This document shows positions 25,080 to 32,621 of a stretch of 34,142 nucleotides of DNA, piece by piece (within the stretch, counting starts at the first letter, position 1; every line of letters starts with the position of its first letter). The position numbers and the translations under genes were made by a program. Source of the stretch: Tardiphaga sp. GTDB lineage: Bacteria > Pseudomonadota > Alphaproteobacteria > Rhizobiales > Xanthobacteraceae. The notes beneath the pieces are model-generated. The model saw only the letters and a list, made by a program, of their open reading frames with translations, searched no databases and was not told the origin of the DNA. The stretch lies in contig JACMOT010000628.1 in the NCBI GenBank assembly GCA_014377915.1, forward strand, positions 1 to 34,142, in the 5' to 3' direction.

Positions 25080-26321
25080 TCAGATTGGTGCGGGTTCGCC
25101 GATCATCGCCGGCTGCCGCTCCAGCGTGACCGCCGGCGAGGTCAGGATCACCCAGGCCTGCCAGGCGAAGATGACCACGGCGAGATAAAGGCAGGCCTCG
25201 GCGTGGTAGAGCCCGCCGACCACCGCGGCGATGGCGGTGCCGATCGGTCGCGCGCCATAGCTGAGGATGTTGATCGCGGAGACGCGGCCGAGCAGGCTGG
25301 GTGGCGTCACCGATTGCCGCAGCGTGGTGGTGGAGATCACCCAGAGGATCGGTCCGGCGCCGAGCAGGAAGAAGCTGAGGCCGGCGAGCGCGGGCGAGGG
25401 GATCCAGATCGTCAGCGCCATCACCAGCGAGGCGACGAAGCCGGTCACCGGTCCCAGCCCGATCACGACACCGAACGGCAGGCGCCGCATCACCCGCGTC
25501 GCCAGCAACGCGCCGGTGATCATGCCGACGCCATACATCGCCAGCGTCAGGCCGACGCCGGTGGCGCTGAGGCCGAGGTGCCGCACCGCGTAGGGCACGA
25601 ACACCGCGAGGATCATGAAGGCGGCGCCGCCAAAAATAAATTGCGTGACGAATACCGGCCGCAGCAGCGGGTGTTTTGCGACGAAGCGCAGCCCCTCGGC
25701 GATATCCTGCACCGGATGCCGCCGTGGCACGGTGGCGCGGGCGGGTTCATGCAGGCCCGCCAGCAGCGCCACCGCGATGATCGACAGCGCCGCGGCAAAG
25801 CCGAAGGCGGGCGCGGCACCGATCAGGCCGACCACCACGCCGCCGAGCGGGGGACCGCCGGCAAAGGCCACGGTGCGCGCCAGTTCGATCCGCGCATTGG
25901 CGTCCGCCAGTTGCGGTGGCGCCACCAGCGAGGGCACCAGCGACGGCGCGGCGACGCTGTAGGCCACGGTGCCGGACACCGCGGCGAAGCCGAGCAGCGC
26001 CAGCAGCGGCAGCGTCAGCGTGCCCAGCCAGATCATGGCCAGGATGGCCAGCAGCGCCGCGGCGCGCAGCGCTTCCGCCGAGGCCATCAAGGCGCGGCGC
26101 GACAGCCGGTCGGCGAGCAGGCCGGCCGGAATCGCGAACAGCACGAAGGGCAGCGTCAGCGCGGTCTGCAACAGCCCGGTCTGGCCTTCGCCGACGCCGA
26201 GCAACAGCACCGCCACGATTGGCGCCGCGGCCAGCGCGATCTGCTCGGCCGATTGCGCGGCAAGGTTCGACCAGGCGAGGCGGTTGAAGGAGGCGGGCAG
26301 GTGGTCGCTGGATGACGGCAT
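25080..26321 (-). CDS. MFS transporter, DHA3/EntS-like
   Basis: This is a 413-residue major facilitator with 10-12 membrane helices. The N-terminal pattern SFNRLAWSNLAAQSAEQIAL, the motif-A-like LLADRLSRRALMASAEALRA and the central basic loop, ending AKHPLLRPVF, place it with DHA3 transporters such as EntS or MacrolideR-type exporters. Substrates are unknown. I chose ATG 26321, preceded by AAGGG 8 bases upstream, because the MFS sequence starts there. The frame stays open far upstream, but only as the complement of the neighbouring kinase gene. Though adjacent to another MFS gene on the same strand, the two belong to different subfamilies, so recent tandem duplication is unlikely. Confidence 0.88.
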   Translation of the reverse strand: MPSSSDHLPASFNRLAWSNLAAQSAEQIALAAAPIVAVLLLGVGEGQTGLLQTALTLPFVLFAIPAGLLADRLSRRALMASAEALRAAALLAILAMIWLGTLTLPLLALLGFAAVSGTVAYSVAAPSLVPSLVAPPQLADANARIELARTVAFAGGPPLGGVVVGLIGAAPAFGFAAALSIIAVALLAGLHEPARATVPRRHPVQDIAEGLRFVAKHPLLRPVFVTQFIFGGAAFMILAVFVPYAVRHLGLSATGVGLTLAMYGVGMITGALLATRVMRRLPFGVVIGLGPVTGFVASLVMALTIWIPSPALAGLSFFLLGAGPILWVISTTTLRQSVTPPSLLGRVSAINILSYGARPIGTAIAAVVGGLYHAEACLYLAVVIFAWQAWVILTSPAVTLERQPAMIGEPAPI

Positions 26322-26484
26322 GGCAGATCCCTTGTTGGGTTCCCATCCTGCGAGCCGGCCGCCGGTTGCGCCACCCGATTTCCGGATGGACCATCGCGGC
26401 GAGGTCGCGCCACGCCGTATTCGCGCACGATCCGGCAGGAATGATGCGATAGTCGGATTTTGACTGAACCCCGTGAGGATCATT

Positions 26485-27807
26485 TTGCCGCCGGATAAAT
26501 TTCCATCGCGAGGCCTGTCGGTTCCGACCGGACGGGTCTCCAGGCTGGCGCGTTTCGTCGGTCTGGCATCGAATGTCGCCGGTGGCATGATGCTCGATGG
26601 CGCCAGGCAATTGGCCGAGGGCAAGCGTCCCAGCCTGAATGATTTGCTGCTGACGCCGGCCAATGCGTTCAAGGTGATGCACCAGCTCGCGCATCTGCGC
26701 GGCGCGGCGATGAAGGTCGGGCAATTATTGTCGATGGACGCCGGCGAGCTGTTGCCGCGCGAACTGGCCGACATTCTGGGACGGCTGCGCTCCGAAGCGC
26801 GGCGCATGCCGCAGGCCCAGTTGCGCGCGACGCTCGACCGGCAATGGGGGCGGGGCTGGGAACAGCGCTTCGAGCAGTTTTCGTACCAGCCGATCGCGGC
26901 GGCCTCGATCGGCCAGGTGCACCGCGCGCGCACCAGGGATGGCCGCGAACTGGCGATCAAGATCCAGTACCCTGGCGTTCGCGGCAGCATCGACAGCGAT
27001 GTCGACAACGTCTCGTCGCTGCTGCGGATGTCCGGCCTGTTGCCGGCCGCGATGGATATCGCGCCGATCCTCAAACAGGCCAAGCTGCAATTGCACGAAG
27101 AGGCGGATTACCATCGCGAGGGGCGCAATCTGCGGCGCTTCGGGGAGCTGCTGGCCGGCAGCCCGGATTATTTGCTGCCCGGGCTGCATGACGACCTCAC
27201 CGGCCGCGACGTGCTGGCGATGTCCTATGTCGAGGGCGCCAGCCTGGAATCGATGGAAGCCGCGCCGCAGGGCGAGCGGGACCGCATCGCCACTTTGCTG
27301 ATCGAGCTGGTGCTGCGCGAGCTGTTCGAGTTCCGTCTGATGCAGACCGATCCGAACTTTGCCAACTACCGCTACAATGTCGCCACCCGGCGGCTGGTGC
27401 TGCTCGATTTCGGCGCGGTCCGGGAATTCTCACTTGAGATCACGCAGCACTACCGCGATCTGCTGCGGGCGGGGATCGCCGGCGACCGTCCCGCTGCGCC
27501 GCGGGCGGCGCTCGACGTCGGACTGTTCAAGCGGCATCTGCCGGCCGCGCAACAGGATGCGGTGATGGCGCTGTTCGACATGGCGATGCAGCCCTTGCGG
27601 CAGGATGGCGCGTTCGATTTCGGCCAGTCCGATATCGCCGCGCGGCTGCGCGACGGCGGCATGCGCATCGCCACCGACCGCGAGCACTGGAGCATCCCGC
27701 CGATCGAGACGCTGCTGCTGCAGCGCAAGGTCGGCGGCATCTTCCTGCTCGCCAGCCGGCTCAGGGCCCGGGTCCATATCAGGCCGCTGCTGGCGAACTA
27801 TCTCTGA
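26485..27807 (+). CDS. ABC1/UbiB (COQ8)-family atypical kinase/ATPase
   Basis: This is a 440-residue protein-kinase-like ATPase of the ABC1/ADCK family, related to UbiB and COQ8 proteins that support ubiquinone synthesis or membrane-lipid functions. Hallmarks (numbering from TTG 26485) are the KxGQ motif KVGQLLSMD (Lys77), the Ala-rich nucleotide loop AAASIGQVHRA (about 138-148), Lys159 in AIKIQYPG, the catalytic-loop segment QTDPNFANY (287-295) and the metal-binding DFG (308-310). TTG 26485 has GAGGA (26475-26479) 5 bases upstream; a GTG at 26473 is the alternative. It lacks UbiB's C-terminal transmembrane pair, so it is a UbiB-like paralogue and not UbiB itself. It is divergent from the MFS gene. 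Confidence 0.88.
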   Translation: MPPDKFPSRGLSVPTGRVSRLARFVGLASNVAGGMMLDGARQLAEGKRPSLNDLLLTPANAFKVMHQLAHLRGAAMKVGQLLSMDAGELLPRELADILGRLRSEARRMPQAQLRATLDRQWGRGWEQRFEQFSYQPIAAASIGQVHRARTRDGRELAIKIQYPGVRGSIDSDVDNVSSLLRMSGLLPAAMDIAPILKQAKLQLHEEADYHREGRNLRRFGELLAGSPDYLLPGLHDDLTGRDVLAMSYVEGASLESMEAAPQGERDRIATLLIELVLRELFEFRLMQTDPNFANYRYNVATRRLVLLDFGAVREFSLEITQHYRDLLRAGIAGDRPAAPRAALDVGLFKRHLPAAQQDAVMALFDMAMQPLRQDGAFDFGQSDIAARLRDGGMRIATDREHWSIPPIETLLLQRKVGGIFLLASRLRARVHIRPLLANYL

Positions 27808-27831
27808 TCCGATCCGGCGAGCGGCGCGGGA

Positions 27832-28029
27832 TTACAGCCGGCGGAACAGCACGCCGATCGTCAGCAGCCCATAGCCGATCGCCAGCAGGTCGAAGGCATG
27901 CGACGACCGGATCACCGGGATGGAGACGCCGGAATAATGCATCAGCAGCGCCATCACCGCCAGGATCAGCGAGATGGCGAACACCGCGAAGGTCGGGGGC
28001 GTCAGAACGAAGGTGCCGCGACGAAACAT
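27832..28029 (-). CDS. Small hypothetical two-helix membrane protein
   Basis: This is a 65-residue protein of unknown function with two membrane helices (about residues 14-35, FAVFAISLILAVMALLMHY, and 46-61, LLAIGYGLLTIGVLF). The connector is SGVSIPVIRSSHAFD, and the ends are basic (MFRRG, FRRL), giving both termini in the cytoplasm. AGAGGA is 6 bases before the ATG, a good ribosome-binding site. It converges on the ABC1-like kinase gene, whose stop lies 25 bases away. The 231 bases upstream (28030-28260) show nothing recognisable. Confidence 0.7.
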   Translation of the reverse strand: MFRRGTFVLTPPTFAVFAISLILAVMALLMHYSGVSIPVIRSSHAFDLLAIGYGLLTIGVLFRRL

Positions 28030-28260
28030 GGGATGTCCTCTGTGTAAAAGGCACCATGCCCGGCGCTTTGCGACTTCTTTGCGGGTGGCCGGGTGCCGGC
28101 CGGTTCAAACATCCGCACCGTGCCGAATGCGCCACAGCGGCGCCCGCATGTTCAGCACGTCGCGGCACTTGTCCCGGACGCGGCGCAAGGCGCACAGGAG
28201 GCGCCATGCGCCGCGGGGCCGGGTACGCGAGGACGCAACCAGAATGGGGGCGACACGGAA

Positions 28261-28611
28261 CTAAGAGAGCCGGCTTCCGTAAACGTACTTGATTGGAATG
28301 GCATCCAGATCGACATCCGGCAGGCATCGAATATTGACGGACCAAAGCCCTGGTCCAGTCCGAGGCTTCCTGAATGGCAATATCCCGCACGCCCGGCAGA
28401 AATAGTCCTTGGCGAGGTGCGTGTTGAATGAATAGGTCGCCAAGTCCTCCATCGGGGTAAGGACGCGAAGGCAATGAGGTTCGACCCGGTGCAGCAGCGC
28501 ACCCCTACGGCGGCAGATCGAGCAGTCGCAGACGCGAACATGGTCAAGGTCGGCATCGACCTCGAATCTGATTTTTCCGCAATGGCAAGAACCTTGATAG
28601 GTCTTCAGCAT
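28261..28611 (-). CDS. GFA/CENP-V-type zinc-binding protein
   Basis: This 116-residue protein belongs to the family named after glutathione-dependent formaldehyde-activating enzyme. All seven zinc-ligand cysteines are visible: C-x-C at 9/11 (GSCHCG), C-x-C-x2-C at 28/30/33 (VCDCSIC) and C-x2-C at 72/75 (FCRACG). The domain ends RCLPDVDLDAIPIKYVYG. A role in S-(hydroxymethyl)glutathione formation was proposed for the family but is doubted for most members, so I assign fold and zinc binding only. I chose ATG 28611, since GGAG lies just upstream and homologues start near YQGSCHCG. It stands alone in its transcription unit. The 244 bases upstream (28612-28855) hold no gene I can defend. Confidence 0.88.
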   Translation of the reverse strand: MLKTYQGSCHCGKIRFEVDADLDHVRVCDCSICRRRGALLHRVEPHCLRVLTPMEDLATYSFNTHLAKDYFCRACGILPFRKPRTGPGLWSVNIRCLPDVDLDAIPIKYVYGSRLS

Positions 28612-28855
28612 CGCTCCACTTTCGACAAGGTTCCGTCGGCTGGCAGCCTCTATCATACCAGGCCAAGCCTGCGCTGTCGCCTGTTGGTACCTTTCAAGCC
28701 GACTACCCCTGCGAAAAATCCGTCGGTCGGGATAGACCGGATAATGGTTGGCAGCGACTTAGGTTGGCGCGAATGACCCACTTCGGAAATGACCGCGCGG
28801 GACTTCAATCTTGGAGCGATTTTATGTTCGCGGCTGGGCCGATCTGCGACTTGGG

Positions 28856-29320
28856 CTAAGCAGAGAGTTGTAGGTGAAGGAATTGGTTGAAGGCGCTCGG
28901 CTGGTAGTCGGAGAATGCCTCCCCATCCACGAAGCCATGCTTCCGATAGAGCTTCAAAGCGGGTTCGAACGCCGGGCCGCTTCCGGTTTCGAGGCTCAGA
29001 CGGGTCAAGCCAAGCGCCTTGGCCTCTGCCACGATCCGGTCTAGTAGCAGCGCGGCCACGCGCCGGCGGAGATGATCGGGATGGGTTCTCATGGACTTCA
29101 CCTCGCCGCTGCCATTGCCCATTTGCTTCAGCGCGCCGATTCCGACCACTTCGGCACCCTCCCAGACGGTCCAGACCGTGACGCCCGGTGCCTTCAATCC
29201 CGACAGATCGAGGGCATAGACGCTGTCAGGTGGTGAGTTGGCGTGCATCCCGGAGAGGTGAAGCGCAAGCAAGCGCAACGTCGCTTCGCCGGAGAGATCG
29301 TCTTCACGGACCTCAAACAT
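28856..29320 (-). CDS. GNAT-family N-acetyltransferase
   Basis: This is a 154-residue acetyl-CoA-dependent acetyltransferase. The GNAT core is visible as VWTVWEGAEVVGIGALKQMGNGSGEVKS, cut here by strand and turn. Motif A follows (VKSMRTHPDHLRRRVAALLLDRIV), then LSLETGSGPAFEPALKLYRKHGF. In motif A the usual R-x-x-G-x-A pyrophosphate loop reads RRRVAA, with Arg at a position where Gly is usual. The rest is intact and the YRKHGF end is standard. The substrate is unknown; the family includes PaiA/YhbS-like and amino-acid acetyltransferases. GGAGGT lies directly before the ATG. Confidence 0.9.
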   Translation of the reverse strand: MFEVREDDLSGEATLRLLALHLSGMHANSPPDSVYALDLSGLKAPGVTVWTVWEGAEVVGIGALKQMGNGSGEVKSMRTHPDHLRRRVAALLLDRIVAEAKALGLTRLSLETGSGPAFEPALKLYRKHGFVDGEAFSDYQPSAFNQFLHLQLSA

Positions 29321-29421
29321 CCACCTCCCTCATTTTCTCCACAGCCAGCGCTGCAATCTAGTCGGAGCCGTTGTCGATAGACAAGTCTGCGACCGAGCCC
29401 GCGAAGTCAGCAATTGGTCCA

Positions 29422-29510
29422 AAGCGTCGGTTACTGTGGCGCAGCGGCATGTCCGGAGTTGAGGGTAGACCGGATGTGATCGGCATACAGCCAGAGCGAC
29501 GCGATTGAGC
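29422..29510 (+). repeat. Direct repeat, copy A (about 89 bp)
   Basis: This segment, from AAGCGTCGG to GACGCGATTGAGCC, matches 30151-30238 in the same orientation. There are about seven substitutions and one single-base indel, so roughly nine in ten bases are identical. Shared blocks include GCAGCGGCATGTCCGGAGTT and GACCGGATGTGATCGGCAT. The two copies bracket the Cys-cluster gene at 29556-30068. No transposase or terminal inverted repeat is visible. Confidence 0.85.
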
Positions 29511-29555
29511 CATGTGAGACACCTGACTGCTGAGAAGACACTTAAAAGGTTCTGT

Positions 29556-30068
29556 TTAGGGTTGTAGGTCGGACGCCTTCATGACCTTGACGTTTACGAC
29601 GCGCGTTCCATCCACTTCGCGCACGATCCTTTCGTCCGAACGAACGACACCGAGATCAAATTCGCGACCGTGAGTGACGAGGGTCATTTTCTCACCGATG
29701 ATTACCAAAACGGTCACATCACTCAATTCTCCAGCTTCAGCCCATTTGTGTATTTGGCTTTTGAAAGGCTCTTTGCGCCAAGCATCCGAAAATCCGGGAT
29801 CGCATCTAATCTCCAAGCCATCCTCCGAGGTCGTGATGACAATCTTGGATTTGTTGGGTTTCCAGGGTGGCCCCAACCTCTCATCAATCAGCCAAAGACA
29901 GCTAAATGTCCGACATTCAGTCGGTCGTTCGGAGTAAATCTTGCACCCGCTTCGAGCGTCGCAGTTCTTGCACCAAGACCCCGCTGGTTTCGCCAGTTCG
30001 TCGATCGTCATTACTTTGCAACAAAGCGTGCAATCTCCACATGCTCTGTTCGCGCCGGGCGCAGGCAT
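29556..30068 (-). CDS. YkgJ-family cysteine-cluster protein
   Basis: This 170-residue protein carries the CxxCxxCC metal-binding module of the YkgJ/UPF0153 type (zinc or iron-sulfur). Visible cysteines are C10-x2-C13-x2-CC16-17, then C33, C36, C42 (CKNCDARSGC), C52 (RPTEC) and C57 (SCLW). The C-terminal 110 residues are a mixed beta domain (KIVITTSEDGLEIRCDPGF, VLVIIGEKMTLVTHGREFDLG) without a recognised name. The function is unknown. It is flanked by two near-identical direct repeats and looks less GC-rich than the surrounding core genes, which fits recent acquisition. No clear ribosome-binding site: AGGAA lies about 12 bases upstream. Confidence 0.85.
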   Translation of the reverse strand: MPAPGANRACGDCTLCCKVMTIDELAKPAGSWCKNCDARSGCKIYSERPTECRTFSCLWLIDERLGPPWKPNKSKIVITTSEDGLEIRCDPGFSDAWRKEPFKSQIHKWAEAGELSDVTVLVIIGEKMTLVTHGREFDLGVVRSDERIVREVDGTRVVNVKVMKASDLQP

Positions 30069-30150
30069 TTGCGTGTTTATTCCTACTTTTCGAAATAATG
30101 TCTAAGCTAGCGCATTTGGGGTTTCGTTACCAACGTCGGTTCATGGCACG

Positions 30151-30238
30151 AAGCGTCGGCTCCTGTGGTGCAGCGGCATGTCCGGAGTTGAGGAAAGACC
30201 GGATGTGATCGGCATGCAGCCAAGCGACGCGATTGACC
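30151..30238 (+). repeat. Direct repeat, copy B (about 88 bp)
   Basis: This is the second copy of the element at 29422-29510, in the same orientation, running from AAGCGTCGG through GCAGCGGCATGTCCGGAGTT to GACGCGATTGACCC. The text following it, GACCCAACTCGGAA, also resembles GACCCACTTCGGAA at about 28775, so a third, very short remnant may exist there. The gap 30069-30448 holds this repeat and nothing else that I can assign; a promoter for the downstream kinase gene should lie in it. Confidence 0.85.
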
Positions 30239-30448
30239 CAACTCGGAAGTTCGCGGGTATGTTGCGAGACCGAAATCGTCGGATTTATCTAGCGGTATTC
30301 CTAGGTGGACGAGCGGGTGGAATGGCGGCTGCCGCCGCTCCCGCATACTTAACCGCGTCCGATGTTCGACAAAAGCGGAACTTTGCGATAACGCTCCCGT
30401 CGGGAATGTGTCAGTCCAATGTTGTGCTGGCCCAGGGGCAGCAGTCTT

Positions 30449-32029
30449 ATGCAAAGCGTGCGGCGGTCAATGGCCATTTGGTGTGCAGCGGCGTCCGTGC
30501 CACTTTTACTGCTGGCTATCTTTTACGTTGCATTTCAGCTTCGCGAAATAAATCTCGCTTCCGAAACCAGAACCGTAAATCGCGCGGAAGCCTACATCGC
30601 TCAACTCGATGCAAGCTTGGCCGAGAATCTCGGCGCGTTGGCAGTCTTAGCGGGATCGCAGTCGATCCGTTCCAGTGATATTCAGGAAGGCCGAAACCGA
30701 GCGATCGCGGCGATGGCCGACTTTCCGCGCTGGAAGAACGTGATCCTGACCGACGCCACGAGCCGGGAGGAAGTATGGCAGACGGCCGGACCGGATGCCA
30801 AGACGCCGGCTCGTCGCAGCGTGCTGGCCTTCGCCAACCGAAAGACAGTGGCTGAGGTCGGGGGGATCGGTGAAAATCATGAGTGCGTGTGTGTGCCGCT
30901 CCACCGACACATTGCAAATTCAGACCTGATCCTAACGGTTGAGCGTGATATTACAGAGTTTCAGGAAATCTTGAAATCGGAAAGCGGCGCAGAAGAAACC
31001 GCCGCGCTGGTTGATCGCGAAGGGCTGTTCATCGCGCGAACCAAAGAACAAAATACGCGGTTCGGCACTCCCGCCACCCAATATGTGCGGAAGGCGGTGG
31101 CACAAGGCGGGAGCGGCGTTTACAGTGGCATCACCTACGAGGGTATGAGTAACCGCACAGCCTATGTGACTTCGCCAATTTCAAAATGGTCGGTTCATTT
31201 TGCGATTCCCGCACTTGCCTACGATCTGCTTATGACAGGCCAGCTTGCAATCTCGATTCTCGGCCTTGCAGTCGCCCTGTCGTTTGCAATTGCGCTTACT
31301 TTGTACGGCATTCGCGATATGCGGCGCCGGGCTAAAGAGGAGCGCGCCCGCGTGCAGTCCTATAAATTGGAGGCGATCGGTACGCTTTCGAGCGCTGTGG
31401 CGCACGACTTCAACAATTTACTGACTATCATGAGCGCATGCCTGCGCATTCTCGAAAAGTCCGACGATCCGAAAAAGCAGAATCAAGCCATACAAGAGGG
31501 CAAATCCGCTGCGGAACGTAGCGCGAAACTGGTGCAGCAGCTGCTCACCTTCGCGAGGGACAAACCGGTCGAACTCAGCTGTGTCGACCTGACCGCAACG
31601 ATAGATGGCATCCGTGACCTGTTAGCCCGGTCGCTCGGAAGTAATATCACGCTCAAAGTCGATATTGCGCCTGACGCTCGATATGCTCAAACGAATGCCG
31701 ACCCGCTTGAATTGGTACTGATCAATCTGGCGGTGAATGCCAAGGACGCAATGCCCGAAGGCGGCACGTTATCGATTTTCACAAAGAAGGCGACCACGTC
31801 CGGCTGTGTCGACCTAATGGTAAAGGACACGGGAATCGGCATGTCGGAAGAAGTCGCAGCGCAGGCCCTCGAACCCTTCTTCACCACTAAACCGGAAGGA
31901 AAGGGCACTGGCTTAGGGCTTGCGCAAGCTCATCTGCTGGCGAAAGACTCGAACGGCTCGCTCTACCTCGACACCGCCTTGGGCAAGGGTACTACGTTCA
32001 CCTTTTGCTTGCCTGCCTGCGAGCCCTGA
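30449..32029 (+). CDS. Sensor histidine kinase with periplasmic Cache-like domain
   Basis: This 526-residue two-component sensor kinase has transmembrane helix 1 at about residues 9-30. A periplasmic sensing region (about 31-260) ends in a dCache-like pattern (AALVDREGLFIARTKE, YEGMSNRTAYVTSPIS). Helix 2 is at about 262-288. The H-box AVAHDFNNLLTIM carries His319, followed by N-box NLAVNAKDAMPEGG (Asn430), G1 DTGIGMSEE (Asp460) and F/G2 PFFTTKPEGKGTGLGLA. All catalytic boxes are intact. The H-box type is that of hybrid PAS kinases, but there is no receiver domain and no response-regulator gene adjacent, so its partner is elsewhere. ATG 30449 is chosen for AGGGG 10 bases upstream; ATG 30419 would add ten residues. 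Confidence 0.9.
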   Translation: MQSVRRSMAIWCAAASVPLLLLAIFYVAFQLREINLASETRTVNRAEAYIAQLDASLAENLGALAVLAGSQSIRSSDIQEGRNRAIAAMADFPRWKNVILTDATSREEVWQTAGPDAKTPARRSVLAFANRKTVAEVGGIGENHECVCVPLHRHIANSDLILTVERDITEFQEILKSESGAEETAALVDREGLFIARTKEQNTRFGTPATQYVRKAVAQGGSGVYSGITYEGMSNRTAYVTSPISKWSVHFAIPALAYDLLMTGQLAISILGLAVALSFAIALTLYGIRDMRRRAKEERARVQSYKLEAIGTLSSAVAHDFNNLLTIMSACLRILEKSDDPKKQNQAIQEGKSAAERSAKLVQQLLTFARDKPVELSCVDLTATIDGIRDLLARSLGSNITLKVDIAPDARYAQTNADPLELVLINLAVNAKDAMPEGGTLSIFTKKATTSGCVDLMVKDTGIGMSEEVAAQALEPFFTTKPEGKGTGLGLAQAHLLAKDSNGSLYLDTALGKGTTFTFCLPACEP

Positions 32030-32576
32030 ACCAGGCCGCCAATCGGCATGATTAACCAAATGAAATATTTGCTCTCAGTGGTCAATTAGCTCAGCGCCCT
32101 CGGCGAAAAATATTGTCAACGCCGATCCCTCGCGGCGTCGCCTTGTTTTCTTGCCTATTAGATTCCGCTTTGGCCGGGAAAGGCTGACGATTGATTACCT
32201 AACGAGAAGGCGATATGCGCCGCGGTTTCAGCCGCTATGCAAATTTCACTTCTTCTCTTCAAGCGCTTGCGACTGTACTGACGGGCACGGGAAAATTCTC
32301 GCCGCCCGCGTCGCCGGTTGACCCAAAAACGTCCATTAGCCGCGCGGAAAGTTGGTACTCTACTTCCGATGACGGCACTTTTCGGATCTGGGGCGATGTC
32401 CGGTACGGCGCGGCGATGCGCCGGATGGCGGGCCCGAGAACAGGAATGCCGGCCAAGTGAGGGGGCGAGAGGGCGAGCGATCGCAGGACGGCGTTCCTCT
32501 GGCGGAGGCGGCCTGCCTGCAGCGCCGACCCCGCCGGTCATTCAAGCCATGCATCCGGCGCCGGGCCAGATGCAGA
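32030..32576. other. Intergenic region between the histidine kinase and mntH genes, no confident gene
   Basis: These 547 bases hold no gene I can assign. A plus-strand frame at 32215-32460 (81 codons) has a fair ribosome-binding site (GAGAAGG before the ATG). However, its product (MRRGFSRYANFTSSL start, RAESWYSTSDDGTFRIWGD middle) matches no family I know and its codon choice is uneven. It may be a gene remnant. Composition changes from AT-richer (32030-32300) to GC-rich (32400 onward), consistent with the edge of an inserted stretch. Confidence 0.4.
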
Positions 32577-32591
32577 TGCAAGTGAGTTGCA
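32577..32591. promoter_or_regulatory. Inverted repeat upstream of mntH (Mur-box-like operator)
   Basis: TGCAA-GTGAG-TTGCA is a perfect inverted repeat ending 30 bases before the mntH start codon. In Rhizobiales mntH is repressed by Mur, the manganese-sensing Fur homologue. The operators I remember contain TGCAA/TTGCA-type half-sites, so this is a good candidate. A second perfect inverted repeat, GATAA-AA-TTATC, follows at 32595-32606 and could hold the -10 region or the transcript start. Confidence 0.55.
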
Positions 32592-32621
32592 ATAGATAAA
32601 ATTATCCGCCATCCTGCCGGG

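Noticed and set aside
23733..26321. Two neighbouring MFS genes as a tandem duplication
   Set aside because: The sequences belong to different MFS subfamilies (Bcr/CflA versus EntS-like DHA3) and share only general MFS features.
26322..27083. Upstream extension of the second MFS gene
   Set aside because: The extra residues lie antisense to the ABC1-like kinase gene and are not MFS-like. A good ATG with a ribosome-binding site occurs at 26321.
32215..32460. 81-codon frame with a fair ribosome-binding site before mntH
   Set aside because: No recognised family and uneven codon usage; kept only as a remark in the intergenic entry.
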